DNA of 64,000 bases, taken from positions 46,746,120 through 46,810,119 of the forward strand of contig NC_133103.1 in the NCBI RefSeq assembly GCF_022965805.1, read 5' to 3'. The position numbers and the translations under genes were made by a program. This document shows, in pieces, positions 12,107 through 24,500 of this stretch. The stretch is from Primulina eburnea. Lineage: Eukaryota > Streptophyta > Magnoliopsida > Lamiales > Gesneriaceae. Under the pieces are notes generated by a model. It searched no databases. It was not told where the DNA came from and was given only the letters and a program-made list of their open reading frames with translations. The first letter of the stretch is position 1; each line of letters opens with the position of its first letter.

Positions 12107-14946
12107 TATAAATTTAGTCTTGATAATCTCTTTGATGAGACTCTTTTAAGCTTGCATCATAATATTGGAACTAAACGTGCTTTAGTAAATGAAAGGTCTG
12201 CTAACTTGTGGCATAAACGTTTGGGGCATATCTCCAAAGAAAGATTAGAGAGATTGATAAAGAATGAAATCCTACCAGATTTGTATTTTACCGATCTTGG
12301 CATTTGTGTGGATTGTATTAAAGGAAAACAAACAAAACACGCGAAGAAAGGAGTCACAACAAGCTCACAACTCCTTGAAATAATACACACCGATATTTGT
12401 GGGCCTTTTGATATTTCATCTATAGGAAAGGAAAAATATTTCATCACCTTTATCGACGACTTTTCACGTTATGGTTATGTCTATCTACTACATGAAAAAT
12501 CTCAGTCAGTAAATACCTTAGAGGTGTTTATAAATGAGGTTGAAAGACAATTAGATAGAAAAGTGAAAATTGTTCAATCTGATAGAGGTGGTGAGTATTA
12601 TGGAAATATGATGAATCGGGACATTGTCCATGTCCGTTTGCTAAATTCCTTGAGAAACATGCCATTTGTGCTCAATACATTATGCCAGGTACACCACAAC
12701 AAAATGGTGTAGCAGAAAAGCGTAACCATACTTTATTAGAAATGGTTAGGAGTATGATGAGTAAGTCATCATTACCCATGTCCTTGTGGATACATGAGTT
12801 AAAAACTGTTGCGTATTTATTGAATAGGGTTCCTAGTAAGGCAGTTCCTAAAACTCCTTTTGAGTTATGGACTAGTAGAAAACCTAGTTTAAGGCACCTG
12901 CATGTTTGGGGTTGTCCAGCAGAAATAAGAATTTATAATCCACATGAAAAGAAGCTGGATGCAAGAACAATCAGTGGTTTTTTCATTGGTTATCCAGAAA
13001 AATCGAAAAGAAATAAATTTTATTGTCCTAACCATAGTACAGGAATTGTGAATCTGGAAATGCTAGGTTTATTGAAAATGATGACATTAGTGGGAGTAAA
13101 GAGCCACGTAAAGTGAACATTGAAGAAGTAAGGGTAGATATTCATTTACCTAAGACTTTTTCTCATGTTGTTGTTCCTACTGTTGTTGAACTCGTAAACA
13201 ACTTGCAAGGACATGTAAATGATCAAACTCCTATAAATGAAATCATTATCAACGAACCTGCCATGGATGAAACACATGAAATGGCATTAAAAAGGTCTGA
13301 AAGACAAAAAAAAAGGCCTGCTATTTCTGATGATTATGTGGTTTATCTTCAAGAACATGAATTCAATATAGGAATCGATGATGATCCAGTTTCTTTTTCA
13401 CAAGCCATAAAAGGCACTAATTCTAATAAATGGTTAGATGCCATGAAAGAAGAGTTGGAATCAAAGGTTCATAATGAAGTCTGGGATCTTGTTGAATTAC
13501 CAGAAGGTCGTAAGAAAGTCGGATGTAAATGGGTTTTTAAGACCAAATACAACTCTAATGGAAATATTGAAAGATACAAGTCCAGACTTGTCGCCAAAGG
13601 ATTCTCTCAGAAAAGTAGTATTGACTACAAAGAGACCTTTTTCACCCGTCTCTAAGAAAAATTCATTTAGAATTATAATGGCTTTGGTGGCTCATTATGA
13701 CTTAGAGCTTCACCAAATGGATGTGAAAACTGCCTTTTTGAATGGGAATTTGGAGGAAGAAGTTTATATGGATCAACGTGAAGGTTTTTCCATAGATGGA
13801 AAGGAACACAAGATGTGTAAACTTAATAAATCAATATACTGACTTAAACAAGCTTCTCGTCAATGGTATTTTAAGTTCAATGATACCACCACTTCTTTTG
13901 GATTTAAGGAAAACACAGTTGATCGGTGTATATTATCTGAAAATCAGTGGGAGCAAGTTTATTTTTCTTATTCTGTATGTTGATGATATCTTGCTTGCAA
14001 CGAATTATCTTGGTTTATTACATGAAACCAAGAAATTTCTCTAAGAAATTTGAAATGAAAAATATGGGTGAACCAACCTATGTGACCGGAATTGAAATAT
14101 TTCGAGATAGATCACAAGAAATGTTGTCTCAAAAAGCATACATTATCAAAGTTCTGGAGAGATTTAAGATGGAAAAATGCTCATAAAGTATAGTTCCATT
14201 CAGAAAGGAGATAAATATGGTCTTATGCAATGTCCAAAGAATGAATTGGAACGCAAACAAATGAATGACATTCCTTATGCATCCATTGTTGGGAGCTTGA
14301 TGTATGCACAAACTTTACGAGGCCAGACATCAGTTTTTTTGTTGGAATGCTTGGTCGTTTTCAGAGTAATCCAGATTTAGAACACTGGAAAGCAGCAAAG
14401 AAAGTATTGAGGTACTTGCAAGAAACAAAAGATCATATGCTTACTTATCGAAGATCTGATCATCTAGAAGTGATTGGATATTCAGATTCAAATTTTGCCG
14501 TATGTGTTGATACAAGAAAGTCTACATTTGGTTATTTGTTTCTTTTAGTTGAAGGAGCAATCTCATGGCAAAGTGTGAAATAGTCTGTAATTGCAAGATC
14601 CACTATGGAAGCTGAATTTGTGGCATGTTTTGAAGCCACAATTCAATGGAATTGGCTGCTAAACTTTATTTCAGGACTTGGAATAGTCGACAGTATTGCC
14701 AGGCCACTGAAAATTTATCGTGATAATTCTGCAGCAGTCTTCTTCTCAAGAAACGACAAGTATTCTAAAGGTGCAAATCACGTGGAATTAAAATATCTTG
14801 ATGTTAAAGAAGAAGTTCAAAAACAAAAGATGTCAAATGAGCATATTAGTACAAATCTCATGATTGCGGATCCGTTGACAAAAAGGTTAGCTCCCAAGAC
14901 ATTTATTGAACATGTCGAGCGAATGAGCATTATAAAATGGTTTTGA
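12107..14946 (+). pseudogene. copia-2 integrase, RT and RNase H (broken)
   Basis: Contains GAG-pre-integrase (LWHKRLGHISKERLERL), integrase core ([50 protein letters not shown]), RT ([42 protein letters not shown]) and RNase H (GYSDSNFAV, STMEAEFVA, ADPLTKRL..KTFIEHV). Shifts occur near 12690, 13110, 13650, 13940, 14045 and 14180. There are in-frame stops at 13840 (TGA within the SLYGLK-type motif) and 14581 (TAG in RNase H). Confidence 0.82.
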
Positions 14947-15316
14947 TGAATTTCATTTATTTGACATCTCAATGCAAGCTCATTAATATATTGTTTCTGA
15001 TATCAAACAACATTATGTTTGTTATTAGTATGTGTATGAAGTTGACTAATTTAGTCTTAACAAAGACATCAATGTGGACCGTTATTAATTTTTCGTTTAT
15101 GAGTCATATTTAGTAAACATTAATATCGTGGTGCATGGAAGGATCTATGTCAAATTAATGATGTAGAACCGCCATGACTCATATTAATAAATACTTATTT
15201 TATAATGTTACGATGTGACCAATAAATAAATATCTTTATGTTTATGCTCTAAGCATTAAGTTGTTATTTATTTAAACCATAATAATTAGTTCTACCACAT
15301 GGGCCAAGTGGGAAAA

Positions 15317-15675
15317 TGTTAGTTTTGTGGCCTACGTGCCACATTATAATTTGATATTTAATTAATATTTTAATATCTAATTTATGGTTTAACAGATAAT
15401 GTTTATTACTAAATTAATAAAAAGGATATTCTAGGACCTTCTTCTCGATTCACTGGAAGTTGAATTGGCCAGAGTGGTTTTATACTACTAACACACGTTG
15501 ATAGAACGTGTCATTTATCTGATTTATGTGAAATGATCATCTCTCTCCCTATAAGAGAGGAGCACATATATCATAATCTATCACTCAAGAGAAAGCTCTT
15601 GACTCGAGAATGAGGAAAGAAAAGGAAATTGTTTTCTTCAATTGCATAGCAGAAAGAATTTATGACAAACAAAGG
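15317..15675 (+). repeat. probable 3' LTR of copia-2
   Basis: Starts TGTTAG directly after the purine-rich GGGAAAA, as expected downstream of a copia polypurine tract, and contains a TATAAGAGAGGAGC region. The 3' boundary is a guess because no 5' LTR is available for comparison. Confidence 0.45.
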
Positions 15676-15689
15676 TTAGTAATTAATTA

Positions 15690-16080
15690 TTTAATAACTA
15701 ATAGAATGTGATTATTATGAAGTTCTAAGATCTATATATATGTCAAATTATATGTGTTTGAATTATAATTGATCATGAACCATGTTAGATTTTACAACAT
15801 TATCATTTATTCACACTTATGTATATATAATAACTTTATCTGATGTTAGTATTATATATTTCATTTTTTTTTCGAGATTTTGGTTTTGTATATAGTCAAA
15901 TTTCAGTTTACGTGGCAAAATTTTGAAATATATTATCATATTATTTGGTTCAAAATTATTTCATGCTCAAAATATATCTTATTTGGAATTTTAATGTGTA
16001 ACAATCTGTTTTAACTGATTTAAAAAGTAAAATGCTTATTATTTTATATGCGAACTGAACTTAAAATGAAAATAACAAAT
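15690..16080. other. intergenic, no gene recognised
   Basis: AT-rich sequence between the copia-2 LTR and the end of the small gene on the minus strand; no coding or repeat structure recognised. Confidence 0.5.
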
Positions 16081-16602
16081 TTAACCATCAAACTTAAGAT
16101 AAAGATCAATCCCAATACCAAGAGCGTAGGCAGCAATCGCCTCCACCAAAACACCATTACCTGGCTTCACCACCGCACCCACGCCACCAATCCCCACCAC
16201 TCCAACAGCGACTTTCTTCAACGCCTCCCTCTCCATTTTCGACGCGAGACATTCCGCAAACACCTCCGACGCTAATTCCTCGAACTCTGCCTCATCCAGC
16301 ACAGCGTCCTCCTCCTGAGCCACCGTCGAACCAGGCCCGCGAGAACGAATCACGGATCTGAAAGCCCGGTCCACTCGTTCCCGGTCCGGAGGTTGTGAGA
16401 CCCACTTCGAGATTAGGGGCATGGAGTGGGATAGAACGTGGTGGAGCTGCTCTACGGCGGAGCAAAGCTGGTAGGGTTTAATTCCGGCGAAGGCGTGTTG
16501 GCTCAGGGAGAGGCAGTTGGCGTAGACCGTGTCGCAGGCTGAGCTGAATTGGGGTGAGGCTTGGAGGTGTCTTCGAACTCGTTTCGAAGCTGAGAGCCCC
16601 AT
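16081..16602 (-). CDS. plant protein of unknown function
   Basis: A GC-rich open frame unlike its AT-rich surroundings. I do not recognise the family. The protein has an arginine-rich N-terminus (SASKRVRRHLQASPQF), a helical middle, an acidic segment (EEDAVLDEAEFEELASEVFAEC) and a glycine-rich, hydrophobic C-terminus ending in IAAYALGIGIDLYLKFDG. The first ATG in frame is at 16602 (MGLSASK, 173 codons). The frame stays open to 16653 (SSWRQARQADESTPLM) and looks coding there, so an upstream exon joined by a splice in 16603-16653 is possible. An in-frame stop lies just beyond. The base composition favours a real gene. Confidence 0.65.
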   Translation of the reverse strand: MGLSASKRVRRHLQASPQFSSACDTVYANCLSLSQHAFAGIKPYQLCSAVEQLHHVLSHSMPLISKWVSQPPDRERVDRAFRSVIRSRGPGSTVAQEEDAVLDEAEFEELASEVFAECLASKMEREALKKVAVGVVGIGGVGAVVKPGNGVLVEAIAAYALGIGIDLYLKFDG

Positions 16603-16821
16603 TAACGGCGTGCTTTCATCTGCCTGCCTTGCCTGCCTCCAGGATGAGAACAAATCAATTAAAAATCACTAATGATTAGATTGGGATTGGGATTGGGATT
16701 GGGAATTTGGCATAAACGACATAAAATATCTCATTTGGTACAAAGTTATAAAAATTTAAATTTAAATATTAAAAATCATTGTCTATTTTAGGTTTTGGTT
16801 TTCTAACTATTCAAATTTGAG

Positions 16822-17563
16822 GAGTTGGTATCTTGTGATACGATCTCATTAATCTTTATTTATGAGATATTCACAATAAAAAGTAATACTTTTAGGCAGC
16901 GTTTGGTTAAAATAAACTAATGATTAGTATGTAAATTATAAAAAAAATGATTGTCGTAAAAATGTAATATATGGTATAAAATAGTATTTTGTTTGGTAAA
17001 ATTTTTAAGTGTAGGATAATTTTGAATTTTTTGATGAAAGTATTAAATTGCTTTTTACTCTTTTTTTTCTTTCTTCCACTCCGAAGGCGGCGGTCGGCCG
17101 GAGGCGGCGGCGGCAGCCGGCGGGGGATGTCGGCGGTGGTCGGCCAGAAGCGGAGGTGGATGCCGAAAACGGCGGCGACAGTGGTCGACGGCTGCCGCGG
17201 CCGGCGAAGGTGGTCGGCCTTTGGCGGGATTGCCGGTGGGCGGTCGGAAGAAGGAACTGGTGGTGAATTTGAATTTAGGAGAAGGGTAAAATTGGAAAAA
17301 TATGATGTATTAAAAGTGAAAATAATCCTAGGGGTGATGAATTATTATTTTAACCTACCTAATATAACATAATCATTCATAGGAGAGATTGACTTGGTTA
17401 AATAAAAAACGAACCAAACAAGTGATTAGGTAGGTTTAAAAAAAATAAACCTACCTAATACTGCAAACCAAACGCAGCGTTAGCATAAAAAGTAATATTT
17501 TTTCTTGAATGACTCAAATAAGAGATATGTTTCATAAACTAAGACCCGTGAGACCGTCTGATA
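16822..17563. mobile_element. GTCTCAC-type MITE split by another element
   Basis: The left part (16822-16894) and right part (17480-17563) are the two halves of the MITE family described at 36-40 kb: GATACGATCTCAT..CACAATAAAAAGTAATACTTTTA, then TTAGCATAAAAAGTAATATTTTTT..GTGAGACCGTCTGA. The halves join exactly at a TTA duplicated by the inserted element. Outer ends are degraded. Confidence 0.7.
16895..17479. mobile_element. PIF/Harbinger-like (Tourist) element with GC-rich core
   Basis: Ends are GGCAGCGTTTGGTT at the left and AACCAAACGCAGCG at the right (inverted), with a TTA target duplication at 16892-16894 and 17480-17482, typical of PIF/Harbinger. Subterminal sequences (CTACCTAAT..) are also inverted. 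The centre, about 17085-17265, is extremely GC-rich (CGGCGG and GGCCGG repeats) in an otherwise AT-rich element. The short open frames there (glycine/arginine rich) look like by-products of composition. Confidence 0.8.
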
Positions 17564-18067
17564 TAAATTTATGTCAATTTGGGTTTCGTTCTCTAAGCTA
17601 GTGGTTTTTTTTTCCCAATTTGGGTTTCGTTATCTATAAAAAAAAAATTAATTTGTCGAAAAAAAATTTAGAAAATGATAAAATTATTTTATATTGTCCA
17701 CTAGACCATTTTGTTTAAATTCCCAGGCACTTGATTTTGAATTCCTACTTACGTCTAGGATGAACAATATTGCAATTAGATTGAAATAACTGTGAAAATA
17801 AAATTCAAAATTCGTATTTTTTATGGGAAAAAAAAACTTCATTCGTTTTATTCAATTCAGTTTTGGTTATTTTCTAATATAATCTAAAAATTAAAATATA
17901 CTAAAATGACCAAATTTTTTTATATATAAAGAAGCCATTTTTTATTATGGGGCAATTAGATTTTCACCTTGCCCTGGATTTTGAATGTTCTTGTTTGGTT
18001 TTACAATTTTTTCTAACTTTTAAAAATATTAGGTTAGTTCTATCACTCACGAAAAGTATCGATTTTT
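17564..18067. other. intergenic, no gene recognised
   Basis: AT-rich with several A/T homopolymers; nothing coding seen. Confidence 0.5.
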
Positions 18068-18251
18068 CAATGAAAAATCTAGTCAACTCGATTTGCATTA
18101 TTTGATTCCGTTGATAACCAAATTATCCGGATGCGCACCTTGGTACGTACACCCCATTGCAATGAAAAATTAAGTCAAATCGATTTGCAGTATTTGATTT
18201 CGTCATTAACTAAATTAACCGAATGCGCACCCTGGTACATACACCCCATTG
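18068..18251. repeat. two 92-bp tandem repeats
   Basis: Unit 1 is 18068-18159 and unit 2 is 18160-18251. Both start CAATGAAAAAT and end GTACACCCCATTG or ATACACCCCATTG, with identical length and roughly 85-90% identity by eye. Confidence 0.85.
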
Positions 18252-18441
18252 CATACAATATGCAAAGCAATAAATTTCAAAGTTCAAAATTAGGTTACTT
18301 CTCCACAATACAAAAAAACTTCGAAAAAGCGCGAGGTCGGAGATTTATCGATCTCACTACATGAACTCGAACGCCATATTTCAAAAAAAAATTGACACAT
18401 TTGAAATTGTTATATCATAAATTATACATATTCCTATAACA

Positions 18442-18501
18442 TCATTTTCTTCCGGGAGCTATGCGCGCATGTTCAGTCTTATTCATGTCTCGTGGAAATT
18501 C
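18442..18501 (-). CDS. exon 5 (C-terminus) of the serine/proline-rich gene, tentative
   Basis: Follows an acceptor TGACTGCAG on the minus strand, keeps phase 0 and encodes 19 residues (starting [11 protein letters not shown], ending APGRK) before TGA. The junction KHK/EFPRDM resembles the family's MAIRHMDIRR-type stretch. If it is not used, translation would read three residues past the exon 4 donor (VGH) and stop at 19613. Confidence 0.5.
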   Translation of the reverse strand, partial: EFPRDMNKTEHARIAPGRK

Positions 18502-21500
18502 CTGCAGTCATTAATAATTCAATGTAGAATTAAGTTCATGAAAAAATTAATAATAAATAGTATTAAATGTTCAATATTGTCTCTACGTTAATCATGACTT
18601 AAAGATACAAACACGTACAATAAAATTGGTTTTATTTTCTCCTAAAAAAATGGTTCTATTTTTTACAAAATAAAATAAAATAAATATACGAATATGATTA
18701 TTGGCAAAAACTTGTACGAGAGGTCTCATTGATCGTATTTTGTGAGATGAATCTCTTATTTGGTTCATCCATGAAAAAATAAGTGTAATACTTTTTATTG
18801 TGAATATCGGTAAAGATATTACTTTTTATACTACGAATATTACTTTTTATTGTGAATATCGATAGGGTTGACCCGTCTCAAAGTTAAAGATTCGTGAGAC
18901 CGTATCACAAAAGACCTACTCATGATTATTATATTTATGTATGCATGAACATACATATTAAGTATGACTAAACGAAATAAGTATTTGTACGTGAATTCTA
19001 GATATACTAGAAAATAAAACCTCCTAGTCGTGTATATGTGTGAAAATATAAAACAAATTATTTTAATTATTTCTAAGTAGTGAATATTTACTCGTAAATT
19101 AATTTGTCGAGCATAATAATCATTAACTGATTTGGTGTACAAACTTTTAATTTTCGGTTATTTTGTCCAATTGCTGACATGAACCATGACGAATCAGCAA
19201 TTGTCGATCTCATTCTAGTATTTTCCGATGTTATATCAGCAATACGACCAAAATATTCGAAAATTAATAGTTTTAATGTACCAAAACCAAACATTGAAAA
19301 CTTATTTAACCAAAATCCAAAAGTGAACAAGTCAGTCAACGAAAAAACTATTTCCCCTTATTTTTTCTGTAAGTTAAGGTTATGTTTTGACAACACGTTT
19401 TCGATGTCTTGATACGCGTAAGTTTATCTATTTTTCGGTTTGGTTCTTTGAATAATCAATATTTGCTTTTCGTCCTAAAAAGATCAAATAAAAAAAATAC
19501 CCCTACATAAGATTATGTGGTATTGATTAAGCCCAAATACAAATTTATGTGTTATTTTCTTTTTAATATATTCAAACTATATGATAAGGTATAATTGATA
19601 CGAGAAAACAAATTAATGACCTACCTTGTGTTTGCTAGCCATACCCAACGAGCTCTTGGGCGCCATTCCAAAGCCAGGACGCTCGTTCATGGAACCATGC
19701 AATTTAATCTTCCCTACTCTTTCTCCACAGCTTGAAACAATCCTTGCTTTCTCATCCATGGAAACATTCATTTTCATCTTCCCTTGTCTCTGCTCAGCAT
19801 TCGAAATTCTTGCATTCATCAACTTCTCCACCATTCGACTGCCTACAACTTGTGTCCCGTTCGCAGTTTGGTGGGAAACCTTACCATAAGTTTCAGCTTT
19901 TCGACCTCGAGTCACATTCGGTGAGCACGATTGTCGGCTGCTTCTTGCTTTCGTACTAGTATCAGCTTGCTTAATTTGTGGGATTGATTCGTTTTGGTTG
20001 CTTGGCCGTCCTCTGGTTGCTGATTCTGGCCGATTCGTTGTTCTGAGATTAGCCGGTGTTTCGTCCTGAAAACCATGGACTTGAGCTGCGATTCTCGGCC
20101 TCACAGAAGGAGATACCACTCTACTCTTAGGATTTGTTGTACTCGGCTTTGTGACTGCCTTTAACATGCTTTTTGTAAGGTTTGAAGCTAAGAAATTTGG
20201 CTTTGTTTCCTCCATACAAGTGTGGGGATTAGTTTTGGACTTTGGGAGTGGAATGGTTTGGATTTGGTTGACGGGAATAGGGGTGGTTTTCATGGTTTTC
20301 TTGTCTGTAAATGAAATGCTTGGTCTGCCATTTGGGGTTTTGTATGCTCTTGGAGGAACATTCTTGGGGTTTGAATTAGTGTTGGATCTTGTGTTTGCAC
20401 TTTTATCCTTCCCTGAAAACTGATCACATACAGTATTTTTTGTTGGCAGAATATATATTAAATTGGAACCGATAATAAAATTTATTAGGATAGAAACACT
20501 CGGGAGTAGGTCTCTTGTGATACGGTCTCACGAATCTTTGTCCGAGTAATGGCAAGGGGTGACAAGTTATTGTCACATGTCCGACATCATATCAATACTC
20601 CAACTAAAATAACATTAATTAATGTTATGAAACATCATAACCTAACATGATGTTAACATTCTAATAAAAATTAAAAAAATAGATTAAATATGCGCAAAAA
20701 AAAAAACGAATTTATCGCACTGAAACCAAATTTTAACCAATTACAATATCAAAAGTTTGTATATCTAAGATCCTTGCGAACCTGACTCGTTGTCATCCCT
20801 ACCGCTTATAAGTTTTTTCACATATTTTTTTTTCGCTATTCTCTAAAATCATTAGGAGGCCAAATGTGATCTTTTTCAATATGGTATCCATGATAACATA
20901 TTTTTTGCCACATCCTAAAATTTTCAAATTTTCACTTTCTTCCTTGCGTAACATATTTTGATCATCGACATGAATGGTGAATTCATTAAAAAAAAAATAT
21001 AAAATCTCGATGAAAAACTGACCCTTGAAAGAGGCTGGAGGATAGGTATCTCCTTTTGCATGACCATTTCTTGCCCGTTTGTTTCCATTTCTAGTGATGC
21101 AAATAGAGGTGTGGCTGGTGGTGTTTTTAACCTATTCCATTCAAATTCAAATTCAAATTCAAATTTTTTAAGAGGATAATGTAAACTTTTTTTTCACGTC
21201 GAACATGGTTGACATGTCTGACAGAAATTAAGATATACTACAAAATTTTGATCAATCAGAGGAGCAAAAACCTATATACAACAATTTGTCTAAATACTAG
21301 TATATATATACAGTGGCGGAGCTACATGCTCTTGTATCCGGGCTTTAGCCCGGTTGGCCAATTTTTTTAAAAAAAAATTATGTGTAAATTTGTAAGGCTC
21401 GAGATTATTAGTTTCATTTAAATACGACTCGGAGGATAGGAGAATGCATGAAATGCAATGAGGGAAGAAAATACATGAGAAATGAGGGTTTTGCAAGACT

Positions 21501-24500
21501 GCACCCGCGCTTAGTACAAGAGTGCACCCGCGGTCATGCAATTGTGGATTTGAACAAGAAAAGTCGAAGCTACACCGCACCCGCGGTGCCACTAAGACCG
21601 CACCCGCGGTGCATGTCCAGTAGGGGGCATGTTTTTGACATTTCGAGACCGCACCCGCGGTAAGATCAGACCGCACCCGCGGTCTTGCAGCGACCGCACC
21701 CGCGGTATATGTTCTGCATTTTTGGATAGAATGGCCGAGAGCTTGGCGCACCCGCGTTCCTTACAGCTACCGCACCCGCGGTCATGCGTGTAATGTGAAA
21801 AATATAGACACTTGTTCCTACCATGCAAATTTAATGAGTTGTCTTCATTTACTTGCCATTTCAGAACTTTGAGGGCCGAGAGAATCCAGGAAGAAAGTCT
21901 CCATTTCCTTTGATCTTTGAAGTTAGAATTCTCAAGGTTTAACCATCCGATTTTCACTCCGAGTTGAGATTCTTGTTCTTCGCGTCAAGGGCTTCAAGGT
22001 GATGTAAGTTTCCTTCAATTCAAGCATGAGTTGAGATATTAGTGTTAGGGAAACTTGGATATGCTTGTAGATATATGTTCTTATGAGTATAAGCATTATA
22101 TATTCGCAAGCGGATCGATTATCGGATGTCCTACGCAATTGTTACGATTTTCCAGCATATTTAGAGCTAAATTATGCAGATTTTGGATAGTATCATATGA
22201 TTATGATAATGAATGTTAGTTGAGATTATTGATTATTGATATATGATGAGATTTGGATAGACCGGTATTGAGAAATCATGTCGTTATGCTGTCCGACTGT
22301 ACCAAGATCACGTATAGAATTAGATAGGTGTTGAATTGAGTTGGGAATTGATATTGTATGTCTCTGCATTGTCATTTCAGATTGGGAGTGACAGAGTTTA
22401 GATCCCGACTTCGAGACTTCGATTTAATTCAACACGAAAGGTATAAGCAATGTTTATTTGGGAAGTCACAACTCAAATAAGATATTAGTTGAGTTTCCCA
22501 AACTAAAATCACATATTAGAATTGTTGTATTTGTTGAATCATGTTTATGAATTGTTTATAGAATTATATTCAAATGTTGTAACATGATTATGCTTTGATT
22601 ATAGAATTGTATTCAAGCATATAAGATTATTGTGATATTCAGATATGAATATGAGCATGCTTTGTTTACAGATTGATATTCATTGCATTTAAGATAGGAG
22701 AGTCGTTGACAGCCATCGTCAACTATCTAGATGTTCGGTGTATCTCAGCTTAGGAGCAGCCATGACTCCTATTGCAGCCATAGATACAACTCAGACCGAA
22801 GTCTAGGAATAAGACGTACAGTCACCCCGAGTGGGAGGGTAGGTGACAGCCATTGACGTCTTATTCATACGGGATCCCTAGAGTTATAGTCGAGTCGAGT
22901 CTAGACATGATTTGATTAGCATTGCATGTATATATATATATGAATGTTCTTCATGATAGCATGTTTCATGATTTAAATTGTTATATGCATGTATACATGT
23001 TTATACTGGGATTTGTTATCACCGGAGTTTTCGGCTGTTGTTATGTCTGTATGTGTGCATAACAACAGGTGGGGCAGGATCTGGGTCACGCAGAGGATGA
23101 GAGCTGGACATAGCGTGGTGATCTCGGGCATAGCAGAAGAACTAGTACTTGTACTTGTGGCATGTACTGTATTTAATTACTAGTTGTTGAGTAGAAATGG
23201 AACAAGACATGGTTGTACTTTGTGTTTGTACATGGTGATGGTAAAATAAATAAAGACTTTATGTTGTATATTATACATTAGATGTAATGTGAAAAGCAAA
23301 TTTTTGACCCACATTTTCTAGCAAAGATCCACTTAAATCCCCAAAAGAATTGAGTTAGAGCCCGGGTCCCCACAACAGGTGGTATCAGAGCCATAGGTTC
23401 TGTAGATTGAGATAGAATAGAATGAGCGGGGTAGATCGAGTCATCTTCCTTGCTTTTGATATGATAGCATGATTTATTGCTTTCCTTGTTGCATGTTGTA
23501 TGGTTATCTGATTTGATTACAGCATGTAATTGACTGAATCAGAACCAATTCTGGATCAGAGGTAAATGATCAGAGGAGGGCTGAGACAGTTAGTATAGAT
23601 TGTATACTAAACTGTTTGTATAGCAGATTCATGCCTCCTAGAAGAGCAGCCGTTCCGTTACGACCACCAGCACCAGAACAGGGTAGCACATCTGGTGATA
23701 CGATGGATGTCACTGCTACGCCCATGGAGACTCTATTAAAGCGATTCCAGTCATTCCGACCCCCGACTTTAAAGGGTACAGAAAATGCAATTGAATGTGA
23801 AAGCTGGTTGGAGGATATCGAGATGTTATTTGAGTCTCTGGAATACAGTGACGAGAAGCGAGTGAAACTCATTGGCCATCAACTGCAAGACGTGGCTAAG
23901 TATTGGTGGGTGAATATAAGGAGAGCACTAGAACAGCGTGGCACCGATTTTACATGGAAAGCATTCAAGACGGAGTTCTATCAGCGATTCTTTCCTGTAT
24001 CCTACCGTAAAGATAAAGACGCTGAATTTGCAAACCTGAGGCGAGGGCAATTGAACATTGAAGAGTACGTTGCTAAATTTTCTTCTTTGCTTCGCTTCGC
24101 CCCTCACGTTTCAGGTAGTGATGAGGCCGTAGCAGATCAGTTTATAAATGGCCTGAATCCAGACATCTTTACGTTGGTAAATACGGGAAGACCCAACAAC
24201 TTCGCTGATGCATTGAATCGTGCCAAAGGAGCCGAAGCCGGATTGCTAAGGCAACGGAGTGTTCCGTATGTTGCTCCGAGTCCTAGACCGCCACTACCTC
24301 CAGTGCAATCTTTCCCCAGAATTAAAAGTGGTGGTAGCAGTAGTGGACGCAGAGATCAGCTGAAAGCAAAGGGCAAACAGTTTAAGAGGGTAGGGAGCAG
24401 TTCTTCGAGCTCCAGCGGGTCAAGACAGAGAGGTCCTGGCCAGAGTTTAGAGGTGACGAGTGGATATTGCGGTACTTGTGGAGGTAAGCATGCCACAGAA

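Larger units (their letters stand above)
10240..15690 (+). mobile_element. degenerate Ty1/copia retrotransposon (copia-2)
   Basis: Plus-strand copia element with gag, CCHC knuckle, protease, integrase, reverse transcriptase and RNase H in order, followed by a purine-rich GGGAAAA and a probable 3' LTR from 15317. The coding part has at least six frameshifts or stops. No 5' LTR was found between the solo LTR and gag; a TTCTTTCAG acceptor-like site precedes gag. A CACTA element is inserted at 11458-12106. Confidence 0.8.

Noticed and set aside
17048..17372. Gly/Arg-rich open frames in the Harbinger-like element
   Set aside because: Two overlapping frames are open because CGG repeats lack stops; no domain recognised.
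21290..21957. Antisense open frames rich in DRGCG/RVRS repeats over the gypsy LTR (also 33398-33930)
   Set aside because: They are the GC-rich palindrome array read on the other strand; no start context or domain, and the same frames occur in both LTRs.
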